DNA of 53,757 nt from DAOVIY01 sp964513365 (GTDB lineage: Bacteria; Patescibacteriota; Minisyncoccia; UBA6257): assembly GCA_964513365.1 (NCBI GenBank), contig CAZEMH010000001.1, positions 1 to 53,757 on the forward strand, written 5' to 3'. Under the pieces are notes generated by a model, which had not been told where the DNA came from, did no database searches, and worked only from the letters and a program-made list of their open reading frames with translations. Within the stretch, counting starts at the first letter, position 1, and each line of letters starts with the position of its first letter. A program made the translations under genes and the position numbers. This document shows, piece by piece, positions 1 to 7,465 of the stretch.

Positions 1-72
1 AATATCCAAGCAAAAATTATAAAAAAGATAATTGAAGTTTTCAGAAATTTCATGAGCAGTTATATAAATATA

Positions 73-687
73 TTAATTAATACTAAAATTAATTAATTCT
101 TTTTGTATTATTTTATTATTAACTTCAAACCCTTTCAGATAATTAATTTCTTCCCCATAATCAATATCTTTAAAATAAGCTAATTGTTCCCTAAAGAGTT
201 TTTCATTGAATTCGTTACCAAAGATTTCCTTTCCCTTTCTGGATATTTCACTCACAGAAAAATAGTCTTTTATAATAAAATATAGGTCAACATAATCCTT
301 CCACTTTGCTCTCCTACCCAAGGCGTAAGCTTTCATTGCTGCCAGCGTTAATAAGTCCGGCATTCTCAATCTTTTTTCAAAATGCTCTGAAAATTCAATT
401 TTAAATGGATAATGAAAAAAGGTTAATTGCACATTATTCACAAAAAAAGTGAACTGACCTATTTCGTCTTTATATACTTTGTTGATATTCCATCCGTTTT
501 CTATTATCGTCTTTCTAATTTTGTTGTTATCAAATTCTTCAGTTGAAAACAAATCAAAATCAATTGACCGCCTATGGCCAATCTGTAAAGCAATAGCGGT
601 TCCGCCAACTAGACCGAAATCTTTAACAAATTTCTCTACTAGTGGCAATAATTTAATTTGTTGATCAGTTAATACTTCTTTATGCAT
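73..687 (-). CDS. AbiEii-type nucleotidyltransferase (toxin-like)
   Basis: A 204-residue protein of the AbiEii/AbiGii nucleotidyltransferase family. The N-terminal motif GGTAIAL (residues 28-34) followed by GHRRSIDFDLF (37-47) is the family signature: GGT plus the DxD at D43/D45 should bind nucleotide and metal. A later K-W-K-D-Y-V-D segment (about 128-134) matches the second conserved patch. The start at 687 is chosen over an in-frame ATG at 732 because homologous proteins begin just before LTDQQ..LLPL, and because it overlaps the upstream small gene by only 8 bp. In known AbiE pairs such proteins are toxins that modify tRNA or nucleotides; with its small partner it looks like a toxin-antitoxin pair. 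Toxicity and the substrate are inference. Confidence 0.85.
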   Translation of the reverse strand: MHKEVLTDQQIKLLPLVEKFVKDFGLVGGTAIALQIGHRRSIDFDLFSTEEFDNNKIRKTIIENGWNINKVYKDEIGQFTFFVNNVQLTFFHYPFKIEFSEHFEKRLRMPDLLTLAAMKAYALGRRAKWKDYVDLYFIIKDYFSVSEISRKGKEIFGNEFNEKLFREQLAYFKDIDYGEEINYLKGFEVNNKIIQKELINFSIN

Positions 688-943
688 ACTTATTAAAGTA
701 AAGAGTAAAAAAATGTTTTGTCTTACTGGCATAATTCTGTCTGCCTATTTTAGATGGCTTTGATTTTTTTTTGAAAATTTCAGCGGTTTTTTTTATACCT
801 AGAATCTTTATCATTTCCTGCACATCATCCCAATCACCATAATTCAAAACATGTTCCACGATTGACTCTTCGGAAAGCTTACTCAAATCTTTTACATACC
901 ATACTAAATACGGTCTTTTTTTAATAAACTGATAAATGTTCAT
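680..943 (-). CDS. small DUF6922-like partner of AbiEii protein
   Basis: An 87-residue protein with a short basic C-terminus. The central stretch LSEESIVEHVLNYGDWDD followed by VQEMIKILGIKKTAEIF resembles the small DUF6922-type proteins often encoded directly upstream of AbiEii-like nucleotidyltransferases. Its stop overlaps the start of the next gene by 8 bp, so the two are probably translationally coupled. By position and size it is the likely antitoxin. No catalytic motif is visible. The family assignment is from memory of the motif and is moderately certain; the antitoxin role is inference from the gene pair. Confidence 0.7.
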   Translation of the reverse strand: MNIYQFIKKRPYLVWYVKDLSKLSEESIVEHVLNYGDWDDVQEMIKILGIKKTAEIFKKKSKPSKIGRQNYASKTKHFFTLYFNKYA

Positions 944-1022
944 TATGTTATTCTCATTAAAAAAGATTTATTAACTACGGATATCTTTGTTAAATTATAC
1001 CACAATTTATTTTTAAAATAAA

Positions 1023-1048
1023 AAAATCGTCAAGTAATTGACGATTTT
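1023..1048 (-). terminator. intrinsic terminator after the endonuclease-like gene
   Basis: A perfect 10-bp inverted repeat AAAATCGTCA / TGACGATTTT with a 6-base loop lies 28 bp beyond the stop of the gene at 1076-1933. It has A-rich and T-rich flanks, so it could work in both directions. The rest of the 944-1075 gap is AT-rich and shows nothing else. Confidence 0.75.
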
Positions 1049-1075
1049 CTAAAAACTATCCCAAAAATTAAAACT

Positions 1076-1933
1076 CTACTTTTGATAAGAATTAATCAAT
1101 TTACTTAATATCTCCCTTTTTTCTAATTTTCTTTTCCAAATGCTATTCTTGCGATTAGGATTTATATAAACACCTTTTGAAAAATTAACTACATTCTGAA
1201 ATTTAACAAGATTTTTCTTCCCACTAATTACAATTTCTTTATATTTTTTATCAATTTTACTATGAATACCAAAATCTTTTAATAGCTTCTGGACTAATTC
1301 CAAAATTTTTAGATCTTTTTGATATCCCCTAACCAATCTTTTTCTCTTCCATAAACCAGTACAACCTTCATCATCAAAAAATGCCTTGAGAAATATAATC
1401 TTTTTTCTTTTACTAGCTTTTTGAATATATTTTAACAATTCTTTAGATTTCTTCTGAATATAAAACGCTAATTCAACATAGTGATAAGAAATTCTATGCA
1501 CACCAGTCCCTTTATTTAGATAAGTATACGGCTCTAAATTAAATACTTTCTTCATCGCAGTTCCAACTCCATTTATTAACGCTTTGCTACGATTATTGTA
1601 GACACAGCTATGAGAAGTAATTTCGCCATCAAACATGAAATGAGCAACGAGATAGATTAAATCGCAAAACCATTTTTTGGGTTTAGGCACTATCCTTCCA
1701 GGAATACATTTCCCTTTTCTTGTTTCTACATTAAACTTTATAAGCCTTCTGGTATTTTTTATCTGCTTAAGCTTAATGTTCTTTATTAATTTTAAAGAAA
1801 ACGGAATATTTTTTACATGCCCATGTATTGTAACAAAAGGAATATTTGTTAACTTACTTATTTCTCGCAAAGTAAGCCCATCCTTCCTTAAGGTTCTACA
1901 TCTTTGTATTAACAGTGGGGCTGTTTTATACAT
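1076..1933 (-). CDS. HTH plus LAGLIDADG homing-endonuclease-like protein
   Basis: A 285-residue basic protein. Residues about 8-45 (LIQRCRTLRKDGLTLREISKLTNIPFVTIHGHV) look like a helix-turn-helix. Two degenerate LAGLIDADG-type helices follow: IYLVAHFMFDGE (about 93-104) and IIFLKAFFDDEG (about 179-190), each ending in an acidic residue at the position that binds metal in this family. A monomer with two motifs is the usual form of freestanding LAGLIDADG enzymes. It begins 14 bp after the 3' end of tRNA-Lys on the same strand, so it may use the tRNA transcript. It is not inserted in a recognisable intron or intein. It could instead be a domesticated DNA-binding protein (WhiA-like fold); cleavage is unproven. 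Confidence 0.75.
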   Translation of the reverse strand: MYKTAPLLIQRCRTLRKDGLTLREISKLTNIPFVTIHGHVKNIPFSLKLIKNIKLKQIKNTRRLIKFNVETRKGKCIPGRIVPKPKKWFCDLIYLVAHFMFDGEITSHSCVYNNRSKALINGVGTAMKKVFNLEPYTYLNKGTGVHRISYHYVELAFYIQKKSKELLKYIQKASKRKKIIFLKAFFDDEGCTGLWKRKRLVRGYQKDLKILELVQKLLKDFGIHSKIDKKYKEIVISGKKNLVKFQNVVNFSKGVYINPNRKNSIWKRKLEKREILSKLINSYQK

Positions 1934-1947
1934 ATTTACAAAATTAG

Positions 1948-2018
1948 TGCCCCCAGGAAGAATCGAACTTCCATCAATTGCTTAAAAGGCAACTGCTTTT
2001 CCGTTAAGCTATGGGGGC
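1948..2018 (-). tRNA. tRNA-Lys (UUU)
   Basis: A 71-nt cloverleaf on the minus strand. The acceptor stem GCCCCCA pairs with TGGGGGC (plus-strand 2012-2018 and 1949-1955), the discriminator is A, and CCA is not encoded. The anticodon loop CTTTTAA gives UUU (Lys). The T-arm is GGAAG-TTCGATT-CTTCC and the D-loop is short. It lies 5 bp after the stop of the mgtC-like gene and is probably processed from that transcript. Confidence 0.95.
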
Positions 2019-2023
2019 GATAA

Positions 2024-2503
2024 TTATTCTCCTTTTCCGTTTTTTATTTTTTCAATCTTTTTTTCTAATCGCTTCTCAAACGGCAAAACAACAAAATTAA
2101 TCAAAACAATCAATATAGTAGTAGATATTGCTAACCAATATAATTCCAATCCTACTGCAGCTCCAACTGCAGCTGTAGCCCACATCATTGCCGCAGTAGT
2201 TAAACCTTCAACCTTACCTTCTCTTTGTTTAAAAATAATAATACCGGCTCCTAAAAATCCTATTCCAACAATAATCTGTCCTAATGTTCGTGAAGGATCC
2301 AAACTTGATGTTCCTAAATATTGTATAAAACTCAAACGGGAAATCATTACAAACAAAGCTGCTCCCAAACTAATCAAAGAAAATGTCCTTAATCCTGCTG
2401 CTCTTTGAGCCCATTCTCTTTCAAGGCCAACTAAAGCACCAAGTATAGCTGCCAATATTAAACTCTTTAAACTTAAAAGAAAAATGCTTGACGAAATATC
2501 CAT
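2024..2503 (-). CDS. MgtC/SapB-family membrane protein
   Basis: A 159-residue integral membrane protein with about four hydrophobic segments. The family signature is clear: GALVGLEREWAQRAAGLRT (about 22-40) near the N-terminus, then GFLGAGIIIF (about 82-91) and TTAAMMWATAAVGAAVGL (about 102-119). Homologues act in Mg2+ stress or modulate the F-type ATPase in pathogens; here the role is unknown. The hydrophilic C-terminal domain of longer MgtC proteins is absent, as is common for the short SapB type. Its promoter places the predicted start site about two bases from the ATG, so the mRNA should be leaderless. tRNA-Lys follows directly. Confidence 0.9.
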   Translation of the reverse strand: MDISSSIFLLSLKSLILAAILGALVGLEREWAQRAAGLRTFSLISLGAALFVMISRLSFIQYLGTSSLDPSRTLGQIIVGIGFLGAGIIIFKQREGKVEGLTTAAMMWATAAVGAAVGLELYWLAISTTILIVLINFVVLPFEKRLEKKIEKIKNGKGE

Positions 2504-2516
2504 TGTAGAATACTAT
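2488..2516 (+). promoter_or_regulatory. promoter for efp
   Basis: TTGACG (2488-2493), a 17-bp spacer, then TACTAT (2511-2516), giving a predicted start near 2523 and a UTR of about 22 nt. The -35 lies inside the start of the divergent mgtC-like gene and the -10 overlaps that gene's own -10. Confidence 0.5.
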
Positions 2517-2540
2517 AACACTAGAAAAATCAAAAATCAA
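2512..2540 (-). promoter_or_regulatory. promoter for mgtC-like gene, leaderless
   Basis: On the minus strand: TTGATT (2535-2540), a 17-bp spacer, TATAGT (2512-2517). The predicted start near 2505 leaves almost no UTR before the ATG at 2503. The divergent promoters share a 41-bp interval, so they are likely to interfere with each other. Confidence 0.6.
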
Positions 2541-2544
2541 TAAT

Positions 2545-3105
2545 ATGATATCAACTTCAGATTTTGAAAAGGGAATGGTTATTAAAGTTAATGGCGAGCC
2601 TTGGCAAATCGTCAATTTTGAATTTTATAAACCCGGAAAGGGAGGGGCTGTAATGAGAACCGAGTTAAAAAATTTCCAAACAGGAAAAGTTTTACAAAAA
2701 ACATTTCGTTCTGGAGATAAGTTTGAAAAAATAGAAATAGACTATCAACCCGCTTTATATTTATACAGCGATAGAAAATCAGCTGTTTTTCAATTAAAAG
2801 ATAACAATGAAAGAATTAATTTTGATTTAGAAAAAACAAAAAATTTAATTCCGTTTTTAAAAGAAAAAAGTCAAGTTTCAATTGTTTTTCTTAATGAGAA
2901 GCCAATTAACATTAATATCCCAACAAAAGTGGAATTAAAAGTCATTGAAGCGCCACCGGCAATTAAAGGCAATACTGTTTCAGGAGCATTAAAAACTGTT
3001 ATCTTGGAAACTGGATTAAAAATCAACACCCCAATTTTTATCAAAAAGGGTGATACAATAATCATTAATACTGAAACAACAAGTTATGTAGCAAGAGCCA
3101 AATAG
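2545..3105 (+). CDS. efp: elongation factor P
   Basis: A 186-residue EF-P, the tRNA-shaped factor that binds between the ribosomal P and E sites and relieves stalling at polyproline. The KOW-like N-terminal domain has the loop KPGKGGA with the tip lysine at K32, the residue that carries the modification in other bacteria. The central and C-terminal OB domains follow; the C-terminus has the expected T-V-S-G pattern (about 150) and ends DTIIINTETTSYVARAK. The length is the normal one. No EpmA/EpmB-type modifying gene is in the window, so the modification state is unknown. It is convergent with glmS with only 2 bp between the stop codons. Confidence 0.96.
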   Translation: MISTSDFEKGMVIKVNGEPWQIVNFEFYKPGKGGAVMRTELKNFQTGKVLQKTFRSGDKFEKIEIDYQPALYLYSDRKSAVFQLKDNNERINFDLEKTKNLIPFLKEKSQVSIVFLNEKPININIPTKVELKVIEAPPAIKGNTVSGALKTVILETGLKINTPIFIKKGDTIIINTETTSYVARAK

Positions 3106-3107
3106 TT

Positions 3108-4880
3108 TTATTTTACTGTAACGCTTTTTGCTAAATTACGGGGTTTATCTGGATTTATATTCTTTTCTAAAGCAATATAATAACTCAAAAGCATAATTGG
3201 AACGATATTTACTAATAAAGAAAAGATTTCTTCAGTTTCTGGAACTTCAACAAAAAAATCAAAATCTTTTTTTTGTTCAGGGCCTATACCTATAATATAA
3301 GCTCCGCGGCTTTTCAATTCCATTGCGTTTATTAGAGTATTTTCTTCTTCTTCACCTTTTGATAAATGAATTATACAAGGAGTTCCTTTTTCTATTAAGG
3401 CGATTACTCCGTGCTTTAATTCTCCGCCTGCAAAAGCTTCGGTATGAATATAACAACCTTCTTTAATTTTTAAGGCAGTTTCTAGTGTAGTTGGGTAATT
3501 ATAGCTTCTACCAATTACATAAATATGCTTTACTAATGATAATCTTTTAGCTAATTTTTTAATTTTAGAAATAAATAATTTATTCTCTAGTAACTGGTTT
3601 ATTTGTTTACTTATTTTTTTTAATTCTTCTTTCCCTTTCTTATACTCACCAAAAACAGAATGAAAAAGTAAAATAATCAAACTTAATTGGGATAAATAAC
3701 TTTTTGTCGCCAAAACGCATTTTTCCGGACCAGCGTTAATCATCAAAACATAATCGCTTATCCTTGTTAAAGTAGATCCCATTACATTTACCAAAGACAA
3801 AACTTTTATTCCTTTTTCTTTAGCTTTTTTTACAGCTTCTATAACATCAATAGTTTCCCCGCTCTGTGAAACAGCGATTAACAAAGTTTTTTTATCTAAA
3901 GTAGAAAGAAAGTTTTTAAATTCACTAGCAGAACTAAAACCAGTTGATTTTCCTGCTGACGAGAATAAATATTGGCCAGCTAAACAAGCATGCCCTGCAG
4001 TACCACAAGCTACAAAAAATAAATTAGAGCTTTTTTTTATTAAATCCGTTATTAATCGTAATTTCTTATCATTCTGACAAATAGCTTTTTCAATAGCTTC
4101 TGGTATTTCTTTTATTTCTTTTATCATAAAATGCGGATGTTTTCCTTTTTCTGCTTCTTCTTTAGTCCATTTGATTTGAGTAATTTTCTTTTTCAATATC
4201 TTTTTTGAAATCAGGCTTTTAATCTTATACGTTTCATCATCAATAATATGCACCATATCCCCGTCATCTAAAAATATAACTTTGTTTGTTTTATTTAAAA
4301 AAGCTGGTACATCTGAAGCCAAAAAAAGCCCTTTATCACCTATTCCCATAACCAAAGGTGACCCTTTTCTCGTACCAATAATTTCTTGGGTTTCTTTATC
4401 TAAAACCACAATAGCAAATAGACCTTTTAAGCGACGAAAAGTTTTTTCACAAGCAACAACAAAACTATTATTCTTTCTGTATTCTTCAATCAAATGAGGG
4501 ATAACTTCAGTATCAGTTTGAGAAACAAAATGATGTCCTTTTTTAATCAATTCTTCTTTCAATGTCTCATAGTTTTCAACAATTCCATTGTGAACAACAA
4601 AAATATTTTTATTGCAGGAAAAATGAGGATGAGCATTATCCACTGAAACCTTGCCGTGTGTTGCCCAGCGAGTTTGCCCAACAGCAACAAAAGAATTTGA
4701 AAGATTTTTCTGCCCTTGAAATTCACCAATCTTTCCAACTTTTTTCAATAAATGAGCTTTTTGATTATTTAAATAGACTATACCCCAAGAATCATACCCT
4801 CTGTACTCCAAATGTTTTAAACCATTTATAACAATTGAAGTAGCGTTTTCTTTTCCTTTGTAAGCAATAATTCCACACAT
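3108..4880 (-). CDS. glmS: glutamine--fructose-6-phosphate aminotransferase
   Basis: A 590-residue GlmS that makes glucosamine-6-phosphate, the first step to UDP-GlcNAc for peptidoglycan. It starts MCGIIAYKG, so C2 is the N-terminal nucleophile of the glutaminase domain (about 1-220). Two SIS sugar-isomerase domains follow: the first contains FFVACGTAGHACLAG, SASEF and AVSQSGETIDV, the second contains VIGRSYNYPTTLETALKIKE and GGELKHG. The C-terminus DKPRNLAKSVTVK matches the catalytic tail. It is the last gene of the leftward run ppsA-eno-dehydrogenase-HIT-glmS. No glmS ribozyme is possible in the 12-bp upstream gap. Confidence 0.97.
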   Translation of the reverse strand: MCGIIAYKGKENATSIVINGLKHLEYRGYDSWGIVYLNNQKAHLLKKVGKIGEFQGQKNLSNSFVAVGQTRWATHGKVSVDNAHPHFSCNKNIFVVHNGIVENYETLKEELIKKGHHFVSQTDTEVIPHLIEEYRKNNSFVVACEKTFRRLKGLFAIVVLDKETQEIIGTRKGSPLVMGIGDKGLFLASDVPAFLNKTNKVIFLDDGDMVHIIDDETYKIKSLISKKILKKKITQIKWTKEEAEKGKHPHFMIKEIKEIPEAIEKAICQNDKKLRLITDLIKKSSNLFFVACGTAGHACLAGQYLFSSAGKSTGFSSASEFKNFLSTLDKKTLLIAVSQSGETIDVIEAVKKAKEKGIKVLSLVNVMGSTLTRISDYVLMINAGPEKCVLATKSYLSQLSLIILLFHSVFGEYKKGKEELKKISKQINQLLENKLFISKIKKLAKRLSLVKHIYVIGRSYNYPTTLETALKIKEGCYIHTEAFAGGELKHGVIALIEKGTPCIIHLSKGEEEENTLINAMELKSRGAYIIGIGPEQKKDFDFFVEVPETEEIFSLLVNIVPIMLLSYYIALEKNINPDKPRNLAKSVTVK

Positions 4881-4892
4881 ATATCAATATAA

Positions 4893-5252
4893 TTACCTTG
4901 GGTCAATTTTTAATCCATCGCCAAAACGACGAGGAATAATATGAATATGAGGGCGATGAGCAACAGCTGATTGAGCTGCTTCCCCTTGATTAATCAAAAA
5001 ACTATACCCATCAGCCTTAATTTCTTTTATATGTTTTTCTGCTAAATTACGAGCTAAAACACACAATTTTTGCCATTCTTGTTCAGGCATTTCTTCGGTA
5101 TTAGAATAATGATTTTTGGAAAATACTACAATGTGCCCTTCACTAATAGGACTTATGTCAAAAATAGCTAAAAAATTATCGTCTTCATAATATTTTTTTG
5201 AGGGAATTTCTCCTTTGATAATTTTACAAAAGATACAATCTTCTTTTAACAT
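4893..5252 (-). CDS. HIT-family nucleotide hydrolase/transferase
   Basis: A 119-residue histidine-triad protein. The N-terminal CIFCKIIKGEIPS (C6/C9 pair) and the motif HRPHIHIIPRR near residue 98-108 are the family signature; the middle His of the triad is the nucleophile attacking the alpha-phosphate of nucleotidyl substrates. The cellular substrate is unknown (HINT-like adenosine phosphoramidase or dinucleotide hydrolase). The C-terminus is short. It sits 4 bp from the dehydrogenase upstream and 12 bp from glmS downstream, and so is probably in their operon. Confidence 0.93.
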   Translation of the reverse strand: MLKEDCIFCKIIKGEIPSKKYYEDDNFLAIFDISPISEGHIVVFSKNHYSNTEEMPEQEWQKLCVLARNLAEKHIKEIKADGYSFLINQGEAAQSAVAHRPHIHIIPRRFGDGLKIDPR

Positions 5253-5256
5253 AATT

Positions 5257-6270
5257 TTAATTTACTAAATTTTTTACTTTCCCATTCAAATAACCTTCAA
5301 TATTTTCTATTGTAGTAACAATAATATTCTCTAATGCTTCTTTTGTATTAAAAGCGTTGTGCGGGGAAATAATTACATTATCCAAATCAATAAAAATATG
5401 ATTAGCTAAAAGTGTTTTTAATTTATCTGGAGGAATATTTTCTTTTTCCAAAAGCATTCTTTGTTCTTCTTTTAAATCACCTTCTTCTTCTAAAACATCC
5501 AATGCAGCGCCTCCTATTTGGCCTTTCTTTAATGCCTGATAAAGCGCTTGGGTTTCTATTATTCCACCTCGGGCAGTATTGATAATATAAACTCCGTTTT
5601 TTGTTTTTGATAAGTTGCCCTCATTTAACAAATGATGCGTTTCTTTGTTATATGGAACATGCAAAGTAATTACATCTGTCTTAGATAATAATTCTTCTAA
5701 AGAAACGTATTTAAAATCTAATTCTTGAGCCAATTCTTCTTTTGGATATTTGTCATAAGCAATTACGTTCATTGAAAATCCTTTAGCTATTTTTATAACT
5801 TCAGTGCCAATTTTACCTGTACCTATAACCCCCAGGGTTTTTCCAAATAATTCTTCGCCTCGCAATCCTTCTAAAGAAAAGCTTCCTGATTCCCTAACAC
5901 GATGATAAGAATTATAAACTTTTCTTATTAAACACAAAAGCAAAGCAAAAGTATATTCAGCCACAGTATGGCTTCCATAAGCAGGAACATTAGATATCAA
6001 AATGTTATGATTTTTACAATAATCTAAATCAATATGGTCAAAGCCAGTGGAGCGCGTTGCAATAAATTTTAAATTTTCCAGTTGTCCTAATACATCTCTT
6101 GATACCTGAGAACTAATAAAAGTAGAAATAATTTCATAATCTTTAAATTTCTTGGCATTTTCTAAAGTAAGTTTTTCCAAAGAAAAATCCACCTTTCCTA
6201 AAAAATCAGGGTACTTTTGAATAATTTCTTTTTCCCAATCAGTTGCTTCTAAAAATATTATTTTCTTCAT
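5257..6270 (-). CDS. D-isomer 2-hydroxyacid dehydrogenase (D-lactate dehydrogenase-like)
   Basis: A 337-residue NAD-dependent D-2-hydroxyacid dehydrogenase. The Rossmann glycine motif GVIGTGKIGTEV is at about 147-158, with Asp173 downstream (VIAYDKYP) favouring NAD. The catalytic set is present: R234 in NTARGG, acidic residues at 261-263 (DVLEEEGD) and H304 in ISPHNAFNTKEAL. The N-terminal substrate domain has STGFDHIDLDYC. It best resembles the LdhA group of fermenters, so reduction of pyruvate to D-lactate is the likely job, consistent with a fermentative lifestyle. Its start lies 32 bp inside the 3' end of the enolase gene, in a different frame. Confidence 0.92.
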   Translation of the reverse strand: MKKIIFLEATDWEKEIIQKYPDFLGKVDFSLEKLTLENAKKFKDYEIISTFISSQVSRDVLGQLENLKFIATRSTGFDHIDLDYCKNHNILISNVPAYGSHTVAEYTFALLLCLIRKVYNSYHRVRESGSFSLEGLRGEELFGKTLGVIGTGKIGTEVIKIAKGFSMNVIAYDKYPKEELAQELDFKYVSLEELLSKTDVITLHVPYNKETHHLLNEGNLSKTKNGVYIINTARGGIIETQALYQALKKGQIGGAALDVLEEEGDLKEEQRMLLEKENIPPDKLKTLLANHIFIDLDNVIISPHNAFNTKEALENIIVTTIENIEGYLNGKVKNLVN

Positions 6271-7456
6271 AAATTTTTATTATTCTATTATATTTTACCA
6301 TCCTTTCCTCTTGATTGGGAGCTCCAGCCTTCAATCCCCACGCTCTACTTGCCCAAGCTAAATCCGCGATAAAATGATCATTAGTTTCTGCGCTTCGATG
6401 ACTTATAACAATCTTCAAATTATGTTTATTGGCCAAATCAATCGTTTCTAAAGTTTCAGAAATAGTTCCTATTTGAGTTGGTTTTATAATTACCCCGCTG
6501 ATTGCTTTCATCTCTATCGCTCTCTTTACTAATTCAGGATTGGTTACTGTCAAATCATCACCAATAATTATGGCTTTGTCTCCTACTTCAGAAGTTAATC
6601 TTTGAAAACTTTCCCAATCTTTTTCTTCAAAAGGATCTTCTATGGAAAGAATATCATATTTAAGAATAATCTTTTTATATATCTCTCTTAATTCTCCTTT
6701 TGAAAAACTTTTATCTTTTTCTAATAAATATACCTGTTTTTCTTTGTCATAAAAAGAAGACGCAGCAATATCCAATGAAAACTTTATTTTATTCTCTAAA
6801 TTTAATTCTTTTTTAATCTGATTAAGAATTTTTAAAGGTTTTTCATAATTATCTTCAGAAATTAACAATCCCCCTTCATCACCAAATTTATTTTCTTCAT
6901 ATTCTTTTTTAAAATACTCTTTTAAGCCGGCAAAAAATATCTGCGCAACTTCTAAAGAAACTTTTGGGTTATCAACTTGAGGAACAATGATATATTCCTG
7001 AATTTTTGGCCCATAAATGGCATGTTTCCCTCCATTGATTAAATTAAACAAAAAATATGGTGCTTCTTTTTCTTTAGAAACAGTTAATTGTTTTTCTAAA
7101 TATTGCCAAAGTTCTATTCCTTCACTTTTTGCTATTAAACGGCAAAATGCTTGCGATAAAACCAAAATTAGATTTCCTCCAAGATTACTTTTATTCTCTG
7201 TTCCGTCTAATCTTAATAAATAATTATCAAAGTCCTTTAAACCAGAAAATTCAACATCTGTAACTTGGCCTTTAATCATTTCGAATTTTCTGCTGGCTGT
7301 ATGCGGTTCTAAAACAAAAGCCTCTTTTTCCCCTTTACTTTTCCCTTGTGGAATACTGGAACTCACTTCAATATTGCCGCTTTTCATTGTGGCTTTTAAA
7401 GTTTCCTGTCCTCGTGAATCAGGAACTATTTTAAGAATAATATTATCAATTTTCAT
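6239..7456 (-). CDS. eno: enolase, divergent
   Basis: A 405-residue enolase (2-phosphoglycerate to PEP), somewhat shorter than the usual 420-430. Despite divergence the catalytic set is in place: DSRG (13-16), S40 in the mobile loop, H145 in NGGKHA, E154, E194 in GDEGG, metal ligands D229, E273 and D300, catalytic K325 in IIKPTQIG, and HRS at 353-355. Odd points are the loop GKSKG instead of GASTG, SHRSAETND instead of SHRSGETED, and NQEERMVKYN near the C-terminus instead of RSERLAKYN. It lies 9 bp after ppsA, so the two PEP-forming genes are co-transcribed, and its 3' end overlaps the dehydrogenase by 32 bp. Confidence 0.92.
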   Translation of the reverse strand: MKIDNIILKIVPDSRGQETLKATMKSGNIEVSSSIPQGKSKGEKEAFVLEPHTASRKFEMIKGQVTDVEFSGLKDFDNYLLRLDGTENKSNLGGNLILVLSQAFCRLIAKSEGIELWQYLEKQLTVSKEKEAPYFLFNLINGGKHAIYGPKIQEYIIVPQVDNPKVSLEVAQIFFAGLKEYFKKEYEENKFGDEGGLLISEDNYEKPLKILNQIKKELNLENKIKFSLDIAASSFYDKEKQVYLLEKDKSFSKGELREIYKKIILKYDILSIEDPFEEKDWESFQRLTSEVGDKAIIIGDDLTVTNPELVKRAIEMKAISGVIIKPTQIGTISETLETIDLANKHNLKIVISHRSAETNDHFIADLAWASRAWGLKAGAPNQEERMVKYNRIIKIYEENNIFRSN

Positions 7457-7465
7457 GATAAATTT

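Noticed and set aside
1..72. Left-end sequence
   Set aside because: AT-rich and featureless; it may belong to a gene outside the window, but no frame can be supported.
1677..1985. Plus-strand frame ending in a PPGRIELPS-like peptide
   Set aside because: This peptide is the usual antisense translation of a tRNA T-arm; the frame is a shadow of the endonuclease gene and tRNA-Lys.
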